A stretch of 64,000 bases of DNA. Source: Sphingobium sp. CAP-1 (GTDB lineage: Bacteria; Pseudomonadota; Alphaproteobacteria; Sphingomonadales; Sphingomonadaceae). Within the stretch, counting starts at the first letter, position 1. The number at the start of each line of letters is the position of its first letter. The notes under the pieces were generated by a model. It had not been told where the DNA came from and searched no databases. It saw nothing but the letters and a program-made list of their open reading frames with translations. The stretch spans positions 310,001 to 374,000 of the forward strand of contig NZ_CP046253.1 of assembly GCF_009720145.1 (NCBI RefSeq). The letters are read 5' to 3'. Shown here piece after piece: positions 35,056-44,138 of the stretch. Made by a program: the position numbers and the translations under genes.

Positions 35056-36068
35056 GCGCCTTCCCGAACATCGCCGCCTTCGACGCGGCGCTCATGGATC
35101 TCAGCCGCCCGGACGCAAACGCCATCGCGGCGGCGCAGGCGCGGCAGTCTGAACTTACCAAACCCGCCGGTTCGCTTGGTCGGCTGGAGGCGGTCGCGCT
35201 GTTCATGGCCGGCTGGCAGGGGCGCGAACGGCCGCTGATCGACGCCGGGCGGGCGGTCGTGTTCGCCGGCAATCATGGCGTCGTGGGGCAGGGGGTCAGC
35301 GCTTATCCGGCCAGCGTCACGCAGGCGATGGTGGCCAATTTCCAGAGCGGCGGCGCGGCGATCAACGCGCTGGCGGGGGTGGCGGGCCTCAACCTGCAAG
35401 TGGTCGCGCTTGACCTCGACCGGCCGACGGCGGACTTTACGCAAGCGCCGGCGATGAGCGAGGCCGAATGTCTGGCGGCGCTGTCCGCCGGCGCGGCGGC
35501 AGTCGATCCGGGCCTGTCATTGCTGGTGCTGGGCGAAATGGGCATCGGCAATTCGACGGCGGCGGCGGCATTGTGTGCGCGCAGCTTCGGTGGCGCGGCG
35601 AGTGACTGGGTCGGCCCCGGCACTGGCGTCGACGGCGCGGGCGTCGCGCGCAAGGCGGCGGTGGTGGCGCAGGCGCTCGCCTTCCACGCGGATGCGCCGT
35701 TAACCCCGTTCGAAACGCTGCGCCGGGTCGGCGGGCGTGAGATCGCCGCCATCGCCGGCGCGGTGCTGCGGGCGCGGCAATTGCGCGTGCCGGTGCTGCT
35801 CGACGGCTTCATCTGCTGTTCGGCGATCGCGCCGCTCGCCGCCGTTGCGCCCGCCATCGTCGATCATTGTCTTGCCGGCCATGTCTCGGCCGAACCGGGG
35901 CATCGGCGGCTGCTCGACCGGCTGGGGCTGCAACCGTTGCTGGCGCTCGACATGCGGCTGGGCGAAGGCAGCGGCGCGGCGCTGGCGGCGGGGATCGTCC
36001 GCGCGGCGCTGGCGGCGCATGACGGGATGGCGACCTTTGCGCAGGCGCAAGTGGCGACGGCAGGGTGA
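35052..36068 (+). CDS. cobT: Nicotinate-nucleotide--dimethylbenzimidazole phosphoribosyltransferase
   Basis: A 338-residue CobT (CobU in Pseudomonas nomenclature). It shows KPAGSLGRLEAVALFMAGWQ, VVFAGNHGVVGQGVSAYP, LGEMGIGNSTAAAAL, and the catalytic Glu in RLGEGSGAALA. It makes alpha-ribazole phosphate from DMB supplied by BluB. The start at 35052 is fixed by the ATGA overlap with the DUF1636 gene. Confidence 0.95.
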   Translation: MSAFPNIAAFDAALMDLSRPDANAIAAAQARQSELTKPAGSLGRLEAVALFMAGWQGRERPLIDAGRAVVFAGNHGVVGQGVSAYPASVTQAMVANFQSGGAAINALAGVAGLNLQVVALDLDRPTADFTQAPAMSEAECLAALSAGAAAVDPGLSLLVLGEMGIGNSTAAAALCARSFGGAASDWVGPGTGVDGAGVARKAAVVAQALAFHADAPLTPFETLRRVGGREIAAIAGAVLRARQLRVPVLLDGFICCSAIAPLAAVAPAIVDHCLAGHVSAEPGHRRLLDRLGLQPLLALDMRLGEGSGAALAAGIVRAALAAHDGMATFAQAQVATAG

Positions 36069-36634
36069 GCGGCTATCTGCTCCATCTGCTGCGCCATGGC
36101 GAACCGGAGGCGGCGGGACGGTTGCTGGGCCATGGCGACTGGCCCTCGACCGCATCGGGCATCGCCGCCTGCGTCGACCGGGCGAAGGGGCTGGCGATCG
36201 ATGCGCTCTGGTCCTCCGACCTCAGCCGCGCCGCGCTGGCCGGCGAAGCCATCGGCGCGGCGGCGGGCCTGCCGCTGCTCACCGATCCACGCTGGCGGGA
36301 ACTGGATTTCGGCGCATGGGACGGGCTGGCGGTTGCCGACATCGATGCCGCCGCCATGGCCGCTTTCTGGGACGATCCCGACACCGCCCCGCCGCCCGGC
36401 GGTGAGCGCTGGTCGGCGCTGGTCGCGCGGGTGACGGCGGCGATCGCGGCGCTGCCGCCGCAACCCACGCTGGTCGTCACCCATGGCGGGGCAATGCGCG
36501 CGGCGCTGGCGGCGCTGTGCGGCTTCAACGCGGCGCAGGTCTGGGCGTTCGACCTGTCCTATGCAGCGTTGCTGTCGCTGCGGGTCTGGCCGGGCGAGCG
36601 GCCCGCCGCCCAGATTGTCGGCCTGCGCGCATGA
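36065..36634 (+). CDS. Histidine phosphatase, probable alpha-ribazole phosphatase
   Basis: A 189-residue phosphoglycerate-mutase-like phosphatase. The catalytic RHGE lies at residues 10-13, the second His in VTHGGAMRAALAA, and WRELDFGAWDGL is the family motif. In E. coli terms it matches CobC, removing the 5'-phosphate of alpha-ribazole phosphate or of cobalamin phosphate. GTG start in a GTGA overlap with cobT; ATGA overlap with cobS. Confidence 0.88.
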   Translation: MSGYLLHLLRHGEPEAAGRLLGHGDWPSTASGIAACVDRAKGLAIDALWSSDLSRAALAGEAIGAAAGLPLLTDPRWRELDFGAWDGLAVADIDAAAMAAFWDDPDTAPPPGGERWSALVARVTAAIAALPPQPTLVVTHGGAMRAALAALCGFNAAQVWAFDLSYAALLSLRVWPGERPAAQIVGLRA

Positions 36635-37343
36635 AGGGCGTCTGGATCGCGCTTCAGTTCCTCACCCGCCTGCCGACCCCGCGCGTCGAGGCGGACGCCG
36701 CCGCCTTCGCCCGGTCGATGCGCTGCTTTCCGGCGGCGGGGCTGGCGGTCGGTGCGCTGGTCGCCGGCGCGGGCTGGGCAGGGGCGCGGATCGATTCGTG
36801 GATCGCGGCGCTGGCGGCGCTGGCCATGTGGGTCTGGGTCACGGGCGCGCTGCATCTGGACGGGCTTGCCGACCTTGCCGATGCGCGCGGCGCGGCGCAT
36901 GGCGACCGGCAGCGCTTCCTTGCCGTGCTGGCCGACCCGCATGTCGGCAGCTTCGGCGTGGTGACGATCGGGCTGCAACTGATCGCCAAGCTGGTCCTGC
37001 TCCATGCGCTGGCGGAACGGGGATTGTGGTTGCCTCTGGCGCTGATCCCGGCCACGCGCGGATCGGGCCGCTGGTCTGGACGCTTCGGCTGCCGCCGCTG
37101 CACGATGGTCTGGCCGCCCGCTTTCGCGATGCGATCGGCTGGCGCCATGTCGCCTTCTGGCTGGCCCTGCTCGGCGTCGTTGCGTTCTGGACGCCAGCCC
37201 TGCTGGCCGCGCCGCTGCTGATCGCTGGATGGAGTCTCTGGCTGCGCCGCCATGTCGGCGGCGTGTCGGGCGACTGTCATGGCGCGGGGATCGAACTGGT
37301 CGAAAGCGGCCTGCTGGTCGCTGCGCTCCTGCTCAACCGATGA
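36631..37343 (+). pseudogene. cobS: Adenosylcobinamide-GDP ribazoletransferase CobS, one-base frameshift
   Basis: The N-terminal half reads MKGVWIALQFLTRLPTPRV and TGALHLDGLADLADARGA, typical of the membrane enzyme CobS (CobV). At 37052-37060 the frame breaks: upstream reads LALIPAT in frame 1, downstream reads ARIGPLVWTLRLPPLHDGLA and GGVSGDCHGAGIELVE in frame 2. Restoring one base (ACGCGCGG to ACGGCGCGG) gives a normal 237-residue protein. As written the product stops at 37221 with a nonsense tail. It is the final assembly enzyme of cobalamin. Loss could be real or a sequencing deletion; two neighbouring genes show the same defect. Confidence 0.88.
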
Positions 37344-38270
37344 GCCACGCTCCCGCCGCGATCAACCACAGCAGCAGACAGGCGCGGCGATAGACGATCA
37401 GCGCGCGGCCAATGTCGGCCGCCCCGGCGTCGGTCCGGCCCTCGCCGATCCATGGTTTTGCGTAAGCGATGCCGTCATAGCTGACCGGCCCGGCCAGTCG
37501 CAGCCCCAGCGCGCCCGCCATCGCGGCCTCGGTCCAGCCGGCATTGGGGGAGGCGTGCCGCCGCGCGTCGCGCCGCATGATCCGCCAGCCGCCTGCACCC
37601 GCGATGCAGATCAGCGCCCCGCCCAGCCGCGCCGGGATCAGGTTCGCGCCATCGTCGATCCGCGCCGCCGCCCAGCCGAAGGCGCGCCAGCGTTCCTCCT
37701 TATGCCCGATCAGGCTGTCGGCGGTGTTGATCGCCTTATAGGCCCAGACTCCGGGCAGGCCGAGCAGCAACAGCCAGAAAAAGGGGGCGGCTACCCCGTC
37801 GCAGAAACTCTCCGACAGACTCTCGATCGCGGCGCGGCTGACCCCCGCGCTGCTGAGGTCGCTTGTGTCGCGCCCGACGATCATCCCGACCGCGCGCCGG
37901 GCTTGCATCAGATCACCGCGCTCCAGCGCTTGCTGCACGGGGATGACATGATCGTTCAGACTGCGCTGCGCCAGCGCCGGAAAGGCGAGCAGCGCCACGC
38001 CGATCCACGCAAAAGCGCCGAGCCAATGGATCAACGCCGCCTGCGCCGCCCATGCGATCCCGGCGATCAGGCCGATCAGCAGCAGCATCGTCGCCACGCT
38101 CAGCGCCCGGCGCAGCCCCGCGCTGCGTTCCGGCCGGTTGCCATGCCGTTCGCACCAGCCGATCAGCCGCGCGAATCCCCCACCGGATGGCCGACGCGCC
38201 GATAGAGCGCCGCCGGCCATCCAATCGCGGCATCCATCGCCAACGCGGCGAGCGCGACCGGATCAGCCAT
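37333..38270 (-). pseudogene. cobD: Adenosylcobinamide-phosphate synthase CobD/CbiB, one-base frameshift
   Basis: The start MADPVALAALAMDAAIGWPA lies at 38270, but the frame breaks at the C5 run 38177-38181 (G5 on the coding strand). Upstream ends RRVGHPVG and the other frame resumes FARLIGWCERHGN. A sixth G restores HPVGGFARLIGW and a 312-residue protein of normal length. The rest is intact: GRDTSDLSSAGVSRAAIESL, ESFCDGVAAPFFW, several membrane helices. It joins aminopropanol phosphate to adenosylcobyric acid. It converges on cobS with an 11-bp overlap and overlaps cobC by 8 bp. Confidence 0.88.
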
Positions 38271-39278
38271 GGCTAAGCGCCCGGTCCAGCCGTCCCAGAT
38301 CATCCGCATCACCCGGCACACCCAGCCGCAGCCAGCGCGGATCATAGGCGAACGGCCGGGTCCATATCCCCTGTCGCGCCAGCCGGTCGAACAGGGCAGG
38401 GGCGTCGCAGTCGATCAGCCGGAACAGCGGCGACGCGCCCTGCGGCGCATAGCCATGGCGGCGCAGTACCGCGTCCAGTGCTTCGGCCCGCGCGACCAGA
38501 TCCATCCGCGTCGCGCCAATCCAGTCGCGATCGGCATAGGCCGCCGTCCCGATCGTGATCGCGGCGGCGGACAACGGCCAACTGCCCATGCGCGCGCGCA
38601 ATGGCGTCAACCGCTCCGCCGGCCCGACCGCAAAGCCCAGCCGCACTCCGGCCAGCCCGAAAAACTTGCCGAAGGAGCGCAGCACGATCACGGAATCGTC
38701 CGCGCACAGATGCGGCAGGATGCTGCCCGTCTGCTGGGCGTCGATGAACGCCTCATCCACCACCAGCCATCCGCCCGCCGCGCCGATCCGCCGCGCCAGC
38801 GTCAGCACATCCTCCACCGGGAATAGCCGCCCCGTGGGATTGGCCGGATTGGCGATCAGGATCGTCCCACCTTTCGCGGCCTCCACCATCAACGCCGCGT
38901 CGGCAACCCCGCTGCTGCCGGGGAAGGCGGCGGCATGGCTGGCATAGCCCGGCGCGCCATGCCGCCAGGGACCGGGCAGGCCGAGCAGCGACAGGTTGCG
39001 CAGCCCCATTTCGGTGCCGGGCAGCGCGCAGACGCGGGTTGGCGCAACAGCGAAGTGAACAGCCGCAACGGATTCCAGTTGTGCCAGATCGGCCTCGTCG
39101 GGCAGCCGCCGCCAGTCGATCGCCACCGTCGCCGCGCCCGGCCAGGCCAGCGGATTGATCCCGGTCGACAGGTCCAGCCAGGGCGCGGGCGCGGCGGATA
39201 GGCCAGCCGCGCGGCCGACAGGCGGCCGCCATGGATCGTCCCGTCGGGCAGGGCTTGGTTTTCTGTCACATCGCTCAT
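38263..39278 (-). pseudogene. cobC: L-threonine-phosphate decarboxylase CobC, one-base frameshift
   Basis: A PLP-dependent class I/II aminotransferase-fold enzyme making (R)-1-aminopropan-2-yl phosphate. The N-terminus MSDVTENQALPDGTIHGGRL through AARLAYP is in one frame and APWLDLSTGINPLAWPGAAT onward in another; the break lies at 39190-39197. Restoring one G (TATCCGCC to TATCCGGCC) gives 338 residues. The intact part has ANPANPTGR, VVDEAFID and the PLP lysine in LRSFGKFFGLAGVRLGF. The shorter open frame from 39126 lacks the substrate-binding N-terminus. It diverges from cobP, 65 bp away. Confidence 0.87.
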
Positions 39279-39343
39279 TCTGCGGCTGCTGTTCGCCAAT
39301 GTCGCGCTATAGGGCAAGCGGGAACTGACGATGGGGACAGACA

Positions 39344-39856
39344 ATGACGGACAGCCTGCTGGTTCTGGGCGGTGCGCGATCGGGCAAGAGCCGCTATGCG
39401 CAGGCGCAGGCGGAAGCCTTTGCCGGCGATCTTGTCTATGTCGCCACCGGACAGGCGTTCGATGATGAGATGGTGGAGCGGATCGCGGCGCATCAGGGCG
39501 ATCGCGGCCCGCGCTGGCGCACGGTCGAGGCGCCGATCGATCTGGCCGCCGTCATCGCAGCGGAAAGCCGGGCGGACACGCTGCTGCTGATAGACTGCCT
39601 GACGCTCTGGGCGTCCAATCTGATCTTTGCCGACCGCGATCTGGACGATGCGATTGCGGAGCTGACCCGCGCCATTGCGGGCGCGCCGGGCAGGATCATC
39701 CTCGTCGCCAATGAAGTGGGCCTTGGCATCGTGCCGGACAATGCGCTGGCGCGTCGTTTTCGCGATGTGGCGGGGCGGATCAATCAGGCGGTCGCGGCCA
39801 GCGCGGATCGGGTGATATTCGTCGCGGCGGGGCTGCCCCTCACGCTCAAAGGCTGA
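39344..39856 (+). CDS. cobP: Adenosylcobinamide kinase / guanylyltransferase CobP
   Basis: A 170-residue bifunctional enzyme. P-loop GGARSGKS (residues 9-16), the guanylylated His region ERIAAHQGDRG, and DCLTLWASNL are all present. It phosphorylates adenosylcobinamide and transfers GMP. GGGGA sits upstream of the start. It diverges from cobC and is the last B12 gene of the window. Confidence 0.95.
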   Translation: MTDSLLVLGGARSGKSRYAQAQAEAFAGDLVYVATGQAFDDEMVERIAAHQGDRGPRWRTVEAPIDLAAVIAAESRADTLLLIDCLTLWASNLIFADRDLDDAIAELTRAIAGAPGRIILVANEVGLGIVPDNALARRFRDVAGRINQAVAASADRVIFVAAGLPLTLKG

Positions 39857-39903
39857 TCGCACACCGCCGCTCTTGCCAAGCGCGCCATTATCGCTCAGAG
39901 TAA

Positions 39904-39917
39904 TGGTAACGCTATCA
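39904..39917. promoter_or_regulatory. LacI-type operator-like dyad upstream of the GH2 gene
   Basis: TGGTAACGCTATCA is an imperfect match to the symmetric TGGTAACG/TTACCA form used by many LacI-family repressors of sugar genes. It lies 23 bp before the GH2 start. No LacI gene is in the window. Confidence 0.3.
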
Positions 39918-39939
39918 GTTAGATGGGAGAGGGAAGCCG

Positions 39940-42627
39940 GTGCATCTGTTCAACTCGTTGTCGCGTTCGCGCGCTGTGGCCGCGCTGGCGCTGCTCTCTG
40001 CGTCCACCCTTCCGCACGCCCTGCTCGCCCGCGAAAGCCTGTCGATCAGCAAGGGCTGGCGCTTTACCAGGGGCGACCCGGCCGGCCTGACCACCGATCT
40101 GCGCTATGATGTCCGCCCGCCGATCGAGGATGCCGGCGACGGCAAGGTCGCTGACGCCCGCCCCGACGCGGCGGTGAAGCTGGCCGATAGCGGCGCGCAG
40201 GTGCTGAAAGCCTGGATTCTCCCCGCCGCCAATCCCTTCATCAAGGACGCGGCGAAACATCATGTCCGCCCGGCCGGCAATCCGGGCGGCGATGTGTCCT
40301 TTGTTCAGCCCGGTTTCGACGACAGCGGCTGGACGCCGGTGGACCTGCCGCACGACTGGGCGATCGCCGGTCCCTTCATCAAGGATGGTCCCTATGGCGG
40401 CATGGCCCGCCTGCCCAGTTGGGGCATTGGCTGGTATCGCAAATCGCTTTCCATTCCCAAAAGCGACGCCGGCAAATCGATCTTCCTCGATGTCGAAGGG
40501 GCCATGTCCTACGCGACGGTCTGGCTGAACGGCAAACTGGTCGGCGGCTGGCCCTATGGCTATAACAGCTTCCGCCTCGACCTGACCCCCTATGCGGCGC
40601 CGGGCGGCAGGAACCAGTTGGCGATCCGGCTCGACAATCCGCAGGCATCGGCGCGCTGGTATCCGGGCGGCGGCCTCTATCGCGACATCTATCTGACCGC
40701 CACGGACAAGGTCCATGTCGGCCAGTGGGGCAGCATCGTCCGCACCCCACAGGTGAACAAGGACCGCGCCACCGTCGATCTCAGCCTGACGATCGACAAT
40801 GACGGCGACAGGGCGGCGCAGGTCGAGGTCGCGACCACCCTCTATGCGATCGACGCCGACGGCAAGCGCATCGGCCGCCCCGTCGCCAGCATCGCGCGCC
40901 AGTCCGCCAGCATCGCGCCGGGGGCCAAGGCGGTGGTGAACGGCAGCGCGACCCTGACCAACCCCCGCCTTTGGGGGCCGCCGCCGACGCAAGCGCCCAA
41001 CCGCTATGTCGCTGTCTCCACCGTGACACAGGGCGGGAAACAGGTCGACAGCTACGAAACCCGTTTCGGCGTGCGCGACATCCGCTTTGATCCCGACAAG
41101 GGCGTGATCGTCAATGGCGAGACGATCCCGCTGCGCGGCGTCAATAACCATCATGATCTGGGCGCGATCGGCGCCGCGTTCAACCGTCGCGCCGCCGAAC
41201 GCCAGCTCGAAATCCTGCGCGACATGGGGACCAATGCGATCCGCATGAGTCATAATCCGCCCGCGCCCGAACTGCTGGAACTGACCGACGCGATGGGCTT
41301 CCTGGTCATGGATGAAGTGTTCGATAGCTGGGAAAAGAAGAAAACTCCCCATGACTTCCACCTGATCTTTCCCGATTGGCATGAGGCCGACGCCCGCGCT
41401 ATGCTGCGCCGCGACCGCAACCACCCGTCGATCCTGATGTGGAGCATCGGCAATGAGGTGGGCGAACAATATGATGGCGAGGCCGGCGCGAAGATCGGCC
41501 GCGAACTGGTCGGCATCGCGCATGAGGAAGATCCGACCCGGCCCGCCACCAGCGCGATGAACTTCGCCAAGGCGGACATGGCTCTGCCCACCACCGTCGA
41601 TGTCATCAGCCTCAATTATCAGGGCGCGGGGATTCGCGGCATCATCGGCCAATATCCCGCCTTCCGCGCGAAATTCCCCGACAAGCTGATCCTGTCCTCC
41701 GAAAGCGCGTCGGCGCTGTCCAGCCGGGGCGAATATCTTTTCCCGGTCGCCGGCGCGATCAGCGGGCCGGTGCGTCCCTGGTCGGGCGGCAACCCCGACA
41801 CGCATCAGGTGTCGGCCTATGAACTGCACGCCGCCGATTTCGGATCGTCGCCCGATCGGGTCTGGGCCGCCGACGACCAGAACCCTTACGTCGCGGGGGA
41901 ATTTGTCTGGACCGGCTTCGACTATCTGGGCGAGCCGACCCCCTATTACACGTCGCGCAGCAGCTATTCGGGCATTATCGACCTCGCCGGTTTCCCCAAG
42001 GATCGCTTCTGGCTCTATCAGGCGCGCTGGCGGCCGGACCTGAAATTCGCCCATATCCTGCCGCACTGGACCTGGCCGGATCGTGCAGGCCAGATTACGC
42101 CGGTCCATGTCTTTTCCTCGGCCGACGAGGCGGAACTGTTCGTCAACGGCAAGTCGCAGGGCAGGATCAAAAAGCGCGACTATGAATATCGCTTCCGCTG
42201 GGACTATGTCGTCTATGAACCGGGCGAGGTGAAGGTCGTCACCTGGAAGAAGGGCCAGCCCTGGGCGACCGAGACGATCCGCACCGTGGGCGACGCGGCG
42301 AAACTGTCGCTGACCGCCGACCGCGCGACGATCGCCAGCGATGGCCGCGATCTGAGCTTCGTGACGCTCAAAGTGCTGGACAGGGACGGCCATGTCGTTC
42401 CCGCCGCCAAGCAGAATATCCGCTTCTCGATCGAGGGGTCGGGCGCAATCGTCGCCACCGACAATGGCGACCCGACCGACCTGACGGCCTTTCCGTCGAC
42501 GGATCGCGCCGCCTTCAACGGCCTGGCGCTGGCGATCGTGAAGGCGGACCGGCCCGGCCGAATCATCCTGCGCGCCCGTGCCGAAGGGCTGGGCGAAACG
42601 CAGGTGGAAATCGGCGCAAAGCGCTGA
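39940..42627 (+). CDS. Exported GH2 beta-galactosidase
   Basis: An 895-residue glycoside hydrolase family 2 enzyme with a signal peptide (cleavage near ALLA, residue 30). Order: sugar-binding jelly roll (about 100-245), immunoglobulin-like domain (about 265-370), TIM barrel (about 375-680) and C-terminal beta domains. The acid/base Glu506 is in SIGNEVGEQ and the nucleophile Glu588 in LILSSESAS. The substrate is likely beta-galactosides; the glycosidases nearby suggest galactosyl side chains of plant glycans. GTG start with GGGAGAGGGA upstream. It converges on the GH1 gene across a terminator. Confidence 0.88.
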   Translation: MHLFNSLSRSRAVAALALLSASTLPHALLARESLSISKGWRFTRGDPAGLTTDLRYDVRPPIEDAGDGKVADARPDAAVKLADSGAQVLKAWILPAANPFIKDAAKHHVRPAGNPGGDVSFVQPGFDDSGWTPVDLPHDWAIAGPFIKDGPYGGMARLPSWGIGWYRKSLSIPKSDAGKSIFLDVEGAMSYATVWLNGKLVGGWPYGYNSFRLDLTPYAAPGGRNQLAIRLDNPQASARWYPGGGLYRDIYLTATDKVHVGQWGSIVRTPQVNKDRATVDLSLTIDNDGDRAAQVEVATTLYAIDADGKRIGRPVASIARQSASIAPGAKAVVNGSATLTNPRLWGPPPTQAPNRYVAVSTVTQGGKQVDSYETRFGVRDIRFDPDKGVIVNGETIPLRGVNNHHDLGAIGAAFNRRAAERQLEILRDMGTNAIRMSHNPPAPELLELTDAMGFLVMDEVFDSWEKKKTPHDFHLIFPDWHEADARAMLRRDRNHPSILMWSIGNEVGEQYDGEAGAKIGRELVGIAHEEDPTRPATSAMNFAKADMALPTTVDVISLNYQGAGIRGIIGQYPAFRAKFPDKLILSSESASALSSRGEYLFPVAGAISGPVRPWSGGNPDTHQVSAYELHAADFGSSPDRVWAADDQNPYVAGEFVWTGFDYLGEPTPYYTSRSSYSGIIDLAGFPKDRFWLYQARWRPDLKFAHILPHWTWPDRAGQITPVHVFSSADEAELFVNGKSQGRIKKRDYEYRFRWDYVVYEPGEVKVVTWKKGQPWATETIRTVGDAAKLSLTADRATIASDGRDLSFVTLKVLDRDGHVVPAAKQNIRFSIEGSGAIVATDNGDPTDLTAFPSTDRAAFNGLALAIVKADRPGRIILRARAEGLGETQVEIGAKR

Positions 42628-42634
42628 ACCATGA

Positions 42635-42660
42635 AGGCGGCGGCACCGGCGCCGCCGCCT
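42635..42660. terminator. Bidirectional hairpin between GH2 and GH1 genes
   Basis: Perfect arms AGGCGGCGGC and GCCGCCGCCT around loop ACCGGC, in the 40-bp gap between convergent genes. Confidence 0.75.
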
Positions 42661-42667
42661 CATCCCA

Positions 42668-44125
42668 TCAGACCAGCTTGTTGGTCCGCACCAGTTCGCG
42701 ATACCAGTCGGCCGACAATTTGGGCGTGCGCTTCTGCGTCTTGAAGTCGACATGGTGGATGCCGAACAGCTTGGTATAGCCATCCTCCCACTCGAAATTG
42801 TCCATCAGGCTCCAGACGAAATAGCCCTTCACCGGCAACCCCTCACGCGTCGCGCGCTGAAGGTGGGTCATATAGTTGCGCAGATACATGACCCGGTCGG
42901 TGTCATAGACCTTGCCGTCCGCCGCGACCTTGTCATCGGCGGAGCAGCCATTTTCGGAGATATAGAGCGCCTTGGGTTTCCAGTTGTCGCTGATCGCGCG
43001 CATCCCCCAATAAATGACCTCCGGCGTGACATAGAGCCAGGGGGAGGGCATACGCGGCGCCCGTCCCGGATGCGGCAGGATTGTATAGCCCGATGGCGCG
43101 GACGGATCGGCGCGGACGGTGTTGCCGGTATAGACATTGACCGACAGGAAATCGAGCGGCGCGCCGATCAGCTTCATGTCACCATCCTTGACCAGCGGGG
43201 CATCCTTGCCCTGCGCGGTCAGATAGCTGTCGATATAACGGCCCTCCATGATGGCGGTCAGGAACATGGCATTTTCTTCCCGTACCGCCTTCTTCACGGC
43301 ATCGACATGCTCCGGCGTGTCGATCGCGGGGACATAGATGTTGGGATTGTCGGCGATGCCGACCTGCGTGCCGGCCTTGGTCGCGGCGCGGATCGCCTGC
43401 ACGCCCAGACCATGGGCCAGCACACCATGATGGCGCACCTGATTGACTTGTCCCATCGGCAGTTTCAGGCCCGGCGCCTTGCCGCCAGTCATATAGCCAA
43501 GGTCGGTGAAGCAGCGCAGTTCGTTGACGGTCATGAAATGCCCGACCCGGTCGCCCAGCTTTCCCGCCATATAGCCGGCATAATCGGCAAAGGCGTAAGA
43601 CGTGTCGCGATTCTGCCAGCCGCCGGGCAGCGCATCGGGCAAGTCCCAGTGGAACAGCGTGGCGTGGGGCGCAATGCCCGCCGCCAGCAATCCGTCGACC
43701 AGCCGGTTATAATAGTCCAGCCCCTTGGCATTGGGCTTGCCCTTGCCGTCGGGGAAGATGCGCGACCAGGCGATGGAAAAGCGATAGGCCTTGACGCCCA
43801 ACGCCTTCAGCAGCGCGATGTCGTCCTGATAGCGGTGATAGCTGTCGCAGGCGACATCGCCGGTATCGCCATTGGCGACCTTGCCCGGCATGTGGGAAAA
43901 GACATCCCAGTTGGTCGGGCCGCGACCATCCTCCTTCACCCCGCCCTCGATCTGGTAGGATGCGGTGGCGCAGCCCCAGAGGAAGTCGGCGGGAAAGGCA
44001 AGATCACCCTGCGACGTAGCGCCCGCAACCGGTTGCGCGCCAAGGCTGGTGCCGCCAGCCAATGTCGCCCCCAGCGCGGCGGCGCCCAGACCCATGCCCA
44101 GTTCGCGGCGGTTGATACCCGTCAT
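42668..44125 (-). CDS. Tat-exported GH1 beta-glucosidase
   Basis: A 485-residue family 1 glycosidase. The start at 44125 (MTGINRRELGMG) gives a twin-arginine signal (RR at 6-7) and has GGAG upstream. Landmarks: FLWGCATASYQIEGG (49-63), the acid/base Glu202 in TVNEL, where the usual motif is TFNEP, and the nucleophile Glu391 in YISENG. It likely releases glucose from beta-linked oligosaccharides in the periplasm. Last gene of the minus-strand iclR operon, 13 bp after GH31. Confidence 0.92.
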   Translation of the reverse strand: MTGINRRELGMGLGAAALGATLAGGTSLGAQPVAGATSQGDLAFPADFLWGCATASYQIEGGVKEDGRGPTNWDVFSHMPGKVANGDTGDVACDSYHRYQDDIALLKALGVKAYRFSIAWSRIFPDGKGKPNAKGLDYYNRLVDGLLAAGIAPHATLFHWDLPDALPGGWQNRDTSYAFADYAGYMAGKLGDRVGHFMTVNELRCFTDLGYMTGGKAPGLKLPMGQVNQVRHHGVLAHGLGVQAIRAATKAGTQVGIADNPNIYVPAIDTPEHVDAVKKAVREENAMFLTAIMEGRYIDSYLTAQGKDAPLVKDGDMKLIGAPLDFLSVNVYTGNTVRADPSAPSGYTILPHPGRAPRMPSPWLYVTPEVIYWGMRAISDNWKPKALYISENGCSADDKVAADGKVYDTDRVMYLRNYMTHLQRATREGLPVKGYFVWSLMDNFEWEDGYTKLFGIHHVDFKTQKRTPKLSADWYRELVRTNKLV

Positions 44126-44138
44126 GCTCCTGTCTCCC

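Noticed and set aside
39919..42783. 954-codon open frame on the minus strand
   Set aside because: It lies antisense to the GH2 gene, whose motifs and catalytic residues are intact. The minus-strand product is low-complexity and Arg/Gly/Ala-rich, as expected for the opposite strand of GC-rich coding DNA.
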